A stretch of 64,000 nucleotides of DNA from contig CAZSQM010000016.1 of NCBI GenBank assembly GCA_964609025.1, forward strand, positions 1-64,000, read 5' to 3'. This DNA comes from SIG307 sp964609025. Lineage in GTDB: Bacteria; Bacillota; Clostridia; Lachnospirales; Lachnospiraceae. Shown here in pieces: positions 42,063 to 49,794 of the stretch. A program made the translations under genes and the position numbers. The notes below the pieces were generated by a model, which had not been told where the DNA came from, did no database searches, and was given only the letters and a program-made list of their open reading frames with translations. The stretch's first letter is position 1. Each line of letters begins with the position of its first letter.

Positions 42063-42520
42063 TACAATACCCCCGCTAAACTGCTCATAATGCTCCCGAT
42101 CAAAGCAAAGCACAAAATCAGAACAAGTCCGGTATAAATAAGCGTTGCCCTTGCCCAGTTCTTTCTTGCATCGTTAATCTGAGACGCAAACGCCCAGTAA
42201 AACAAAATCACCAGATATGCAATCGAGCCTACCATCGGAACGAACGGCAACAGCATTACCCCAAGAAACAGCCACGTCGAAACCCGCTGCCCACTCAGAG
42301 CCTTTCCTTTTCCCTCCGTATTTACTTCCTCGCGGTACTCTGCCGTACCGAATGCGGTATAACGGGAACCCGCTTCCGACGAATTTCCCTCCGGGGAACC
42401 GTTTTGAGCCGCCGGTGCCCTCCAACCGTTCTCTCCATATTGATGAAAAGAACTTCCGCAATAATCGCAGTAATTTGCTTCCGGATTCATTGCCTCTCTG
42501 CCACATACCATACAACGCAT
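42062..42520 (-). CDS. Zinc-ribbon membrane protein
   Basis: The 152-residue protein begins with a zinc ribbon (CMVCGREA then ANYCDYCGSSF), a polar Gly/Ser-rich linker, and two membrane helices (LFLGVMLLPFVPMVGSIAYL and ATLIYTGLVLILCFALIGSI). ATG 42520 is preferred over the ATG two codons earlier because of spacing from AGGTGG. Its stop overlaps the exonuclease start, so it heads that operon. Function unknown. Confidence 0.75.
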   Translation of the reverse strand: MRCMVCGREAMNPEANYCDYCGSSFHQYGENGWRAPAAQNGSPEGNSSEAGSRYTAFGTAEYREEVNTEGKGKALSGQRVSTWLFLGVMLLPFVPMVGSIAYLVILFYWAFASQINDARKNWARATLIYTGLVLILCFALIGSIMSSLAGVL

Positions 42521-42585
42521 TTTCATTCCACCTTTCCTTTATCGCAAGTTAATGTAATACGATAATTAACAATAATGTCTTCATC

Positions 42586-42722
42586 CTATGCCTTCTCTGC
42601 CGCCTTCCGTTCCCATAACTGCACCAGGAGGTTCCCGGTGATAATCGCACAAGACACGCCCTCTGCAAAGCCGCCCATACCCACAGAACCGGAGGCCTCT
42701 CCGATGATTTGACCGGTCAGCA
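42586..42722 (-). pseudogene. C-terminal remnant of a membrane protein
   Basis: A minus-strand frame without start reads VLTGQIIGEASGSVGMGGFA, then EGVSCAIITGNLLVQLWERK and a stop. It is clearly protein-like and hydrophobic, but begins abruptly at about 42722 next to an AT-rich stretch. The EGVS...N...W pattern recalls the end of RnfD/NqrB-type membrane subunits, though the match is loose. The gap 42527-42858 otherwise holds only the spoIIID terminator. Confidence 0.4.
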
Positions 42723-42803
42723 CCTTATCTCTTTCATCATATCACATCGCAGACTAAAAAGAAACGAAAAATTACAAAACCAAAAAATTTCTGCCCCGCA
42801 ACA

Positions 42804-42841
42804 AAACAGCGTGTACCGCAGTCTTACAGTACACGCTGTTT
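42804..42841 (-). terminator. Terminator of spoIIID
   Basis: AACAGCGTGTAC and GTACACGCTGTT form a perfect 12-base-pair stem with a 12-base loop, then TTGTTG on the minus strand. Confidence 0.85.
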
Positions 42842-42858
42842 CGTTTCATTCCTATTTG

Positions 42859-43113
42859 TCAGGCATCCCGATGCAGATACTTTTCCCTTGTAGCCATTCC
42901 GCCCCGGATATGCCGTTCCGATTTATTTACATCCAGTACCTCTCTCGTCGCTTCCGCCAGATTTTTATTTATCCTGGGCAGACGCTCCGTTACATCCTTA
43001 TGTACCGTACTCTTGCTTATCCCGAACGCTTTTGCCGTTTCCCTGACCGTTGCCTTGTGTTCCACTATGTACTTGGCAATCTCCACTGCCCGTTCTTCGA
43101 TACAAACATCCAA
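42859..43113 (-). CDS. spoIIID: Stage III sporulation transcriptional regulator SpoIIID
   Basis: SpoIIID is a mother-cell DNA-binding protein of sporulation. The 84-residue protein matches closely: ERAVEIAKYIVEHKATVRET, the helix-turn-helix FGISKSTVHKDVTERLP, and the basic tail KSERHIRGGMATREKY. The start is TTG 43113, eight bases after GAGGGG; there is no in-frame ATG upstream. A sigma-E promoter lies upstream. This is good evidence that the organism forms spores. Confidence 0.95.
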   Translation of the reverse strand: MDVCIEERAVEIAKYIVEHKATVRETAKAFGISKSTVHKDVTERLPRINKNLAEATREVLDVNKSERHIRGGMATREKYLHRDA

Positions 43114-43143
43114 ACGAATTACCCCTCATGCAGGCTTTTTTAC

Positions 43144-43172
43144 AGTGTATGAAGAGGGAAGGGGAAATATTA
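43144..43172 (-). promoter_or_regulatory. Sigma-E promoter of spoIIID
   Basis: TAATATT (43166-43172), a 14-base spacer and CATACACT (43144-43151) match the Bacillus sigma-E consensus KMATATT-N14-CATACAHT at every position. Transcription would begin about 22 bases before the TTG start. Confidence 0.85.
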
Positions 43173-43225
43173 CCGGGGCGTTGTCAGAAAACCGAAACGA
43201 AGTACAACAAATGGCCAACACCAAC

Positions 43226-43372
43226 TCAGGGGAATACTTTAAGGGTTCTACTGATGAAAAGAGCTTTCAGTTTGCGGGCACCCTGCAATAGGTCAACGGT
43301 ATTTCTGGCAAAGCGTGAAATATCCTTTACCACAACCATATCGAATAAGCCCTTTTCTTCGTCCGACTGTCA
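43226..43372 (-). pseudogene. Relic of a serine site-specific recombinase
   Basis: A frame on the minus strand reads EEKGLFDMVVVKDISRFARN then TVDLLQGARKLKAL. This is the core of large serine recombinases, with the conserved ISRFARN motif (catalytic-domain arginine) and the following helix. It has no start, no N-terminal catalytic serine and a stop soon after, so it is dead. It lies between spoIIID and a histidine kinase. Confidence 0.65.
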
Positions 43373-43411
43373 AAGATGGGAGTATACCATGCGAAAGGCA
43401 GGTTTGCAATT

Positions 43412-46400
43412 TTATTTTTCCCGCATCTGATATTCCGTATCTTCCTCCATCATTGTTAACATCACGTCAACCAAAGAAGGCTCCAGCTGTGTCCCCTTAA
43501 TTTTCGCCATCTCCTTTCGCACTACCTCCTGCGGAAGTACATCACGATAAGAACGCTTTGAAGTCATGGCGTCATAGGTATCCGCCACACTGATAATTCT
43601 TGCCGCCTCCGGAATTTCATCTCCTTTCAGCTTGTCCGGATAACCGCTGCCATCATATCGCTCATGATGCCATCTGGCTCCCACGCTAAGCTCCGGCAAT
43701 TCGGAAATATTTTTAAGAATATCACTGCCAATTACAGGATGAGACTCCATAATCTGATATTCCTCATCCGTTAATGCAGTCGGCTTATTGATAATCTCAT
43801 CCGGTATTCCGATTTTTCCGATATCATGCAGAAGACCCATATAATAGATATCCTCCTGCTCCTTCTCACTCTTGCCGATACGCTTTGCAATTTCTCTTGC
43901 ATATTCTCCCACACGGGTTGAGTGTCCGTTTGTATATTTGTCCTTTGCGTCGATGGTTCCTGCCAGTGTTCGCATAATCTGTAACGACATGCGCTCTACC
44001 TTTCGCCTTCTCTCTTCCGCATGAAAGGTCTGTCGTTCAACCTCCTGCTGCAAATACTTCTGCAAACGGTCAAGCTCTAAAATACGATTGACTCGCTGTA
44101 TCATAATATCTGCAACAAACGGTTTTGTGATAAAATCAAGTGCACCTTCCTTAAATCCTCTTACCTCTGTATCCCTGTCAGCATCTGCCGTCAGTAAAAT
44201 CACCGGAATTTCTCTGAAGCGTTCCTTTTCCTTTAGCCTCCTCATAATCTCAAAGCCATCCATCCCCGGCATATGTAAATCTAAAAGCAGCAGATCCGGA
44301 ATCTCTCTCTCTAAAAACTGCAATGCCTTTTCTCCGGAATCCACACAGTCAATTCTGAATTGTCCCGTTAACATTTTTTCAGCCACGCGCAGGTTCATCG
44401 CATCATCATCTACCACCAGAATGTGTGGCAGTGCTTTTTCTGCTGTTATCGTTGTCTCTGCACAATCCACCGGTTTCAAGACAACAGACTGTATCCGAAA
44501 CAGTAAGGTGCAGTATGCATCCATCGTACTCTCGTGGTGTTCTTTAATAAATTCAATGTCACTTTGCTTCGCTGCCATTTCCAACGCCTTAGCCTGCTCG
44601 GAAACATCCACTGCACCAATGGAAAGAGAAGTACTTTTCAATGCATGTACAAGAATTCGGTAATTCTCCCAATCCTCCTTCTGATAAGCCTCCCTGATAC
44701 TATCCAGCTTCTGATTATCCAGATACGCAAGCAACATTTCCCGGTAAAACTCCTCGCTGTTACAGCAATAGGAAAGACCGGTAGTCGTATCTAACACTCC
44801 GGCAAGTCTGTCAATAAACGTAGCTTCTCCGTTCGCAGACACATCTTCACCTTGTTTTTCTCCCGTACTATCAGCCGTATTCGTCTTACTCTCTACCAGC
44901 TGCTCCGGCAGATAGGACCGAAGCATCCGCATGAGCTCTCTGCTAAGAATCGGTTTTGAAAGATAATCTGTAAAGCCTGCCTCCAGATACATCTCCTTCT
45001 CTCCCGCTACCGCATTCGCAGTCAACACAATCACAGGCGTCTCCGGACAAAGCTTCTGCTCCTTTATTGCCTTCAGTGCTTCAATTCCATCCATCACAGG
45101 CATCATGTGATCCATAAAAATGACATGATACGACTGCTTTTTTAACATTTCCAAAGCTTCCGCACCATTCTTTGCGGTATCAATCGAAATCTTTGTTCCT
45201 CTTAAGATGCCACAGAACAAATCGAGATTCATGGCATTATCGTCCACAGCCAGAACCTTCGCCTTAGGTGCAACAAACTCCTCCTCTTGTTTTGGCTGAA
45301 GAAACAACTCCCTGCCATTTTCCCACTCTGTTTTTCCGATTGGTACATTCTCGATAATCGTCTGTTCGATTTCAAAGGAAAACCTGCTTCCCTTTTCCGG
45401 TTCACTTTCTATCTGAAAGGTTCCGCCCATCAATCGGAGCAAACGGGTCACAATCGTAAAACCAAGTCCGATTCCCTGAATATCCCTTGTTTTCTTTGGA
45501 TCAAAGCGGGAAAAAGATTCCGAAATCCGCTCCACATCCTCTTTTTTCATGCCGATTCCGCTATCGGCAACCGACACCTTCAACAATCCGCAGGTATCGT
45601 TTCTCTGTTCCCACGCCACCTGAAACTCCACGAAACCTTCCATTGTATACTTAACTGCATTTGAAAGAAGATTGGTTACGACCTGGGACAGGCGCACTAC
45701 ATCTCCGGAAAGCATTTTAGGCAACCGTTCGTCAATCGAGAGTCTGACTTCCAGGTTCTTCTGCAGCGCATTATGCTCTACATAAACGATGGTATCCTGC
45801 AAAAAGGATAACATATAGTACGGCGTCCGGTTTAACTTCAATTCACCCTTGTCAATATTGGTAAAATCAAGAATATCATTCACAATGGAAAGTAAGGTTT
45901 TTCCCGCCGCCTGCACATTCATGGCATATTCTGCAGTTGAACTTTCCTGTGTTTCTTTCATAATGAACTCATTATATCCGAGAATTGCATTAATCGGCGT
46001 TCGTACCTCATGGGACATATTGGCAAGAAACGCGGACTTTGCACGGTTGGCTTCCTGTGCAACTTCCTTTGCCGTTTCCGCTTCCTCTCTGGCAAGTCTG
46101 AGCTCTTCAATGGTCTGTATCAGCTTCTGATAATCCGGAGTTTCCATGGTAAACATAATCATCAAAAGCCCCAATGCCGCAGTAAACTGTGCTAAAAGAA
46201 CATTTTGGAAAAACAGCATCTGAAGCACCGGTCCCGAAAATAAAAGCAGCAAATAAATCGTAATCGATATTTTTTGCCAATTCCGGAAGCTTTTGAAATT
46301 GCATAACACAACCACTGCGGTACAAATGATAAAATAATACGGAACAAAGTAAACCAGAAGATAAACCGGACCGTGGATATAGGCACCTTCTGCAGAAAAC

Positions 46401-46792
46401 GAAAAAACGCAGCCGGTAAACAGATTTATGATAAGTAACAGAAAAAAGCCTGCAAGTATCAGCCGATTTATCTGGGTTAATAAACCTTCCTTCCGTCTTT
46501 TGCATATATAAAATCTGGTATAACACATAAGCTGATAGCCCGAAAGAACGCCTAAGAAAAAGTACAGCGTATTGAACAAAACATTCGCCCATACGGGAAC
46601 AAGCGATGCATAACTGATGGTAACCACCGTCAAAATATCCATCACATTTGTGCACAACACAAATAACGTCAGCTTCAGAAATTCTTTATTCAAACTTGAT
46701 TTTGTATTATACTGCAATCTCATAAAACACAATAAAACAATCAGTAAGATTGTAGCAGACAACTCAAAATAGACATTATATATAAGTGACAT
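43412..46792 (-). CDS. Hybrid histidine kinase with REC, Hpt, second REC and HD-GYP domains
   Basis: The 1,126-residue protein has about seven membrane helices (1-220), a short coiled coil (225-255), HisKA with His261 (SHEVRTP), HATPase (370-480; NLLSNAVKY, DSGIGM, GIGLGFTI), REC1 with Asp561, Hpt with His716 (VHALKSTSLSIG), REC2 with Asp838 (LDLHMPGMDG), and HD-GYP (940-1115; HDIGK at 989, HHERYDGSGYP at 1042). All phosphorelay residues are intact. The chain His261, Asp561, His716, Asp838 could gate c-di-GMP phosphodiesterase activity. ATG 46792 follows ATAGGAG. It lies 58 bases after a related kinase and is probably co-transcribed. Signal unknown. Confidence 0.9.
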   Translation of the reverse strand: MSLIYNVYFELSATILLIVLLCFMRLQYNTKSSLNKEFLKLTLFVLCTNVMDILTVVTISYASLVPVWANVLFNTLYFFLGVLSGYQLMCYTRFYICKRRKEGLLTQINRLILAGFFLLLIINLFTGCVFSFSAEGAYIHGPVYLLVYFVPYYFIICTAVVVLCNFKSFRNWQKISITIYLLLLFSGPVLQMLFFQNVLLAQFTAALGLLMIMFTMETPDYQKLIQTIEELRLAREEAETAKEVAQEANRAKSAFLANMSHEVRTPINAILGYNEFIMKETQESSTAEYAMNVQAAGKTLLSIVNDILDFTNIDKGELKLNRTPYYMLSFLQDTIVYVEHNALQKNLEVRLSIDERLPKMLSGDVVRLSQVVTNLLSNAVKYTMEGFVEFQVAWEQRNDTCGLLKVSVADSGIGMKKEDVERISESFSRFDPKKTRDIQGIGLGFTIVTRLLRLMGGTFQIESEPEKGSRFSFEIEQTIIENVPIGKTEWENGRELFLQPKQEEEFVAPKAKVLAVDDNAMNLDLFCGILRGTKISIDTAKNGAEALEMLKKQSYHVIFMDHMMPVMDGIEALKAIKEQKLCPETPVIVLTANAVAGEKEMYLEAGFTDYLSKPILSRELMRMLRSYLPEQLVESKTNTADSTGEKQGEDVSANGEATFIDRLAGVLDTTTGLSYCCNSEEFYREMLLAYLDNQKLDSIREAYQKEDWENYRILVHALKSTSLSIGAVDVSEQAKALEMAAKQSDIEFIKEHHESTMDAYCTLLFRIQSVVLKPVDCAETTITAEKALPHILVVDDDAMNLRVAEKMLTGQFRIDCVDSGEKALQFLEREIPDLLLLDLHMPGMDGFEIMRRLKEKERFREIPVILLTADADRDTEVRGFKEGALDFITKPFVADIMIQRVNRILELDRLQKYLQQEVERQTFHAEERRRKVERMSLQIMRTLAGTIDAKDKYTNGHSTRVGEYAREIAKRIGKSEKEQEDIYYMGLLHDIGKIGIPDEIINKPTALTDEEYQIMESHPVIGSDILKNISELPELSVGARWHHERYDGSGYPDKLKGDEIPEAARIISVADTYDAMTSKRSYRDVLPQEVVRKEMAKIKGTQLEPSLVDVMLTMMEEDTEYQMREK

Positions 46793-46850
46793 ATTGCGCT
46801 CCTATCCGGAGAGTTTTCTAAATTCCACTCTCGCTCGTACTCTCATGCCT

Positions 46851-49469
46851 TCAGTATTGTTTTAACCGGTCTGTTAATGCAATGTATTCCTCCATCACTT
46901 CCTTATGATGTGAACGGAGATAATCCACATTTCCCTCTTTTGCCGCCATTTCCAGGGCTTTTGCCTCTTCCGATAAATGCTCCGCACCAATTGTCAGAGA
47001 GGTACTCTTTAATGCATGTACGGTAATTCTGTAATTTTCCCAATCTTCTTTTTCAAAGCACTGCTGCAGCCTGGGTGCTTTATCTTCCTGCACATAATCA
47101 TGAAGCATTTCCATATAAAAATCTTCCGAGTTCATACAATAGGAAAGCCCTGTCTGTACATTGAGTCCATCGATATCGTTCAGCTTCTGTATACTGCCTT
47201 CATCCTTCTGCCCTTTTGCATCCTTCGATTCCATCTGCATTTCATCGCTTTGAACTGCACTTTCCTTCGCTTCTTCGATTCGCTCCTTTGGCAAATACTT
47301 TAACAGCATTTCCAACAGCTCGGTTTCCTGAATCGGCTTTGTCAGATAGTCTGTAAAGCCTACCTCCATATATTCCTCTTTTGCTCCTAAAATCGCATTG
47401 GCTGTCAGCATAATCACCGGAGTTTTCCTGTTCGGATTATCGGCAATCCGTTTCATATTCTCCAGAGTCTCAATACCATCCATCTCCGGCATCATGTGAT
47501 CTAAGAAAACAATATCGTATTGCTTTGCTTTTACACATTCCAGACATTCCTTTCCGCTGACTGCCGTATCAATCTGTATTTTCGTTTCCTTCAGAAGCCC
47601 CTTTACAACCTTTAAATTCATTTCCACATCATCCACTACCAGAATCTTTGCTTCCGGAGCCAAAAAAGACAATGTGTTATCCTCCGCTGCATTCAAAAAC
47701 TGCTGATACCGTTTTTCAAAATCACCGATTGGTCCGGAATCCGATACCTTCTGCGGTATCTTTACCGTAAAGCAGGAGCCCTTTCCGTATACACTTTCTA
47801 CCGATATTTCTCCGCCCATCAAATCTACCAGATTCTTCGTAAGATTGAGTCCCAAGCCGGTTCCTTCAATATTCCGGTTACGCTTTTCTTCAATACGGGT
47901 GAAAGACTCAAACAGCTTGGCCGAATCCTCTTCCTTTATCCCAATTCCCGTATCCCTGACTGCCGCAATCAGAATGATTTCATTCTTCGTTTTCTCTTCA
48001 TAATCCAGTGTGAGAACAATCTTCCCTTCCTTTGTATACTTTGTTGCATTGGATAAGAAGTTATTAATCACCTGTCTTACTCTGACTTCATCACCGTATA
48101 AGCCGGCAGGAAGACTCCGATTAATCTCCATTTCGAACTCAATCGGCTTGTTTTCTATTCTGGCTTTTGTCATATTATAACAGTCGTTTAATACCGAAAA
48201 AAGCTCGTATTTCACAGGAATAATCTCTAATTTGCCGGATTCGATCTTAGAAATATCCAAAATATCATTCACAATGGAAAGCAGTGACTGTCCGGCGCTT
48301 TGGATATTTTTCGCATATTCCCTTAAGTTGTCATCGCTGCATTCCTTTAAAATCATAGCATTCATACCAAGAATACCGTTAATCGGCGTACGTATTTCAT
48401 GAGACATATTGGCAAGAAAATGGCTCTTTGCTTCACTGGCCTGAACCAACTCGGCTAACATTGCCTTCTCCTTTGTCAAATCGTATACAAAGCAGACGAT
48501 ACAATAAGGCTCTTTATAAAAATCAGTTGCAACGGAAAAATTCAGAGAACAACTGATCCCGCCGTTTACAGATACCAACTCCGCCACACCTGTATTTTCC
48601 CGCAAAACGGTGTCACGAAGACTCTCTGCTTCCGCATGGCTTATCTGAAACAACTCGGTAATCCCCGGATTTACCAGATTTTCTATCTGAAACAACTTCT
48701 TGCCATATCCATTTGCAAGAATCAAGTGAAATCTTTCATTAAAAATGAGAATTGCAGTGCTTCTTGATTCGTAAATGTAATGACTCAGATTCTCCACCGA
48801 AATATTAAATGCATTGAATTTTGTAGCGCAAAACCACGTTACCATATACGTGATAAACATACCAAACGAAGACCCCGGAAAGGAGGGCTTCCCAAGCAGC
48901 GGGAGTATTGTATCCGGGATACAGAAAACCAAAATGGCAATATTCGATAAAATCAGTGCATCAATAAAGCTGTTCTGACGCTTCGGCTTATCCTGCCGTT
49001 TCCAGACAATCGCCATCGTAATCAAAGCAATCGCAACCGCCACTAAAAAAATATTATGAAACCATCTTCCAAAACTATTTGTTACATAGAATCGCATTCT
49101 GTCAGCAACACGCACAAAAATAAGTGTATCCGGCAGCAACACATCAAAAACGGAAAAAGCGCAAAACGCAACAGACAATACGACAAACAGCTTCTTCGGT
49201 ACCTTGATATTATAAGCTACCATAATCACTTCTGCCGTCATATAGCCGACTACACCAATCAGACCAACGATACGAAATAGAGCTGCCTGCTCCGTACTTC
49301 TGACAAACCCCATAATTCCGTAACCGCCGCTCCACAGTGCGCCAAAAAAACCCATTAACAGCATGAAATAACGAAATACTGAGTTCTTTTCCCGCAAAAA
49401 ATAACTTATTCCGCAAGTCAAAACAATCGTGGCGCACACGACAGAAAGGCAATTTACAAATATACCCAT
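46851..49469 (-). CDS. Hybrid histidine kinase with REC and Hpt domains
   Basis: The 872-residue protein has a seven-helix membrane sensor (about 1-225), a PAS-like region (235-335), HisKA with His357 (SHEIRTP), HATPase (NFLSNATKY, DTGIGI, GTGLGLNL), a REC domain with Asp657 (FLDHMMPEMDG) and a C-terminal Hpt domain with His818 (VHALKSTSLTIG). All key residues are intact. The Hpt could pass phosphate to a separate receiver, for instance REC2 of the kinase downstream. ATG 49469 follows GGAGG; the ATG seven codons earlier is rejected. A promoter lies at 49507-49535. Confidence 0.9.
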   Translation of the reverse strand: MGIFVNCLSVVCATIVLTCGISYFLREKNSVFRYFMLLMGFFGALWSGGYGIMGFVRSTEQAALFRIVGLIGVVGYMTAEVIMVAYNIKVPKKLFVVLSVAFCAFSVFDVLLPDTLIFVRVADRMRFYVTNSFGRWFHNIFLVAVAIALITMAIVWKRQDKPKRQNSFIDALILSNIAILVFCIPDTILPLLGKPSFPGSSFGMFITYMVTWFCATKFNAFNISVENLSHYIYESRSTAILIFNERFHLILANGYGKKLFQIENLVNPGITELFQISHAEAESLRDTVLRENTGVAELVSVNGGISCSLNFSVATDFYKEPYCIVCFVYDLTKEKAMLAELVQASEAKSHFLANMSHEIRTPINGILGMNAMILKECSDDNLREYAKNIQSAGQSLLSIVNDILDISKIESGKLEIIPVKYELFSVLNDCYNMTKARIENKPIEFEMEINRSLPAGLYGDEVRVRQVINNFLSNATKYTKEGKIVLTLDYEEKTKNEIILIAAVRDTGIGIKEEDSAKLFESFTRIEEKRNRNIEGTGLGLNLTKNLVDLMGGEISVESVYGKGSCFTVKIPQKVSDSGPIGDFEKRYQQFLNAAEDNTLSFLAPEAKILVVDDVEMNLKVVKGLLKETKIQIDTAVSGKECLECVKAKQYDIVFLDHMMPEMDGIETLENMKRIADNPNRKTPVIMLTANAILGAKEEYMEVGFTDYLTKPIQETELLEMLLKYLPKERIEEAKESAVQSDEMQMESKDAKGQKDEGSIQKLNDIDGLNVQTGLSYCMNSEDFYMEMLHDYVQEDKAPRLQQCFEKEDWENYRITVHALKSTSLTIGAEHLSEEAKALEMAAKEGNVDYLRSHHKEVMEEYIALTDRLKQY

Positions 49470-49506
49470 TTTGTTTCCTCCGTCTTGCATACAACTCTAC
49501 ATAATA

Positions 49507-49535
49507 ATTATAAAGAAAGATTCCCGGCAAATCAA
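49507..49535 (-). promoter_or_regulatory. Promoter of the tandem kinase genes
   Basis: TTGATT (49530-49535), a 17-base spacer and a perfect TATAAT (49507-49512), about 30 bases before the first kinase start. It lies at the end of a gene remnant. Confidence 0.75.
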
Positions 49536-49667
49536 CCATATTTTTTATGTTGTTTAGGGCAGCAAACGCATAAAAATAACGGTAAAGCTCTATGTATTCT
49601 TCTTCGTTTGCCCCTTTCGTCAAAACTGCCGCTCCATACGAAGGGAAATCACTTTTTTCCTATCCAT
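49536..49667 (-). pseudogene. 5' remnant of a gene, possibly an AlkZ-like winged-helix protein
   Basis: ATG 49667, with AGGTGA upstream, opens MDRKKVISLRMERQF and meets a TGA; the next frame continues LTKGANEEEYIELYRYFYAF before running into the kinase promoter. Joined by a one-base shift, the opening recalls winged-helix DNA-binding (AlkZ-like) proteins. It is truncated and frameshifted, so dead. The gap 49470-49794 otherwise holds the kinase promoter and a terminator. Confidence 0.4.
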
Positions 49668-49713
49668 CCTGTACTCACCTCACGCTTCGCCTTCTCATCT
49701 TTTTATACAAATA

Positions 49714-49756
49714 TAAAAAGGCCCCTCCCGCAATTCCTTGCAATCAGAGCCTTTTC
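49714..49756 (-). terminator. Terminator after the secreted-protein gene
   Basis: AAGGCTCT and GGGAGGGGCCTT pair imperfectly around an inner GCAAGGAATTGC hairpin, followed by TTTTATATTT on the minus strand. Confidence 0.6.
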
Positions 49757-49794
49757 CTTACTTCCTATATTCCCTGATCCGGAATATTATTTCA

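Noticed and set aside
49210..49623. A 137-codon gene overlapping the start of the first kinase
   Set aside because: Its right half is a relic of another gene and its left half is an out-of-frame shadow of the kinase.
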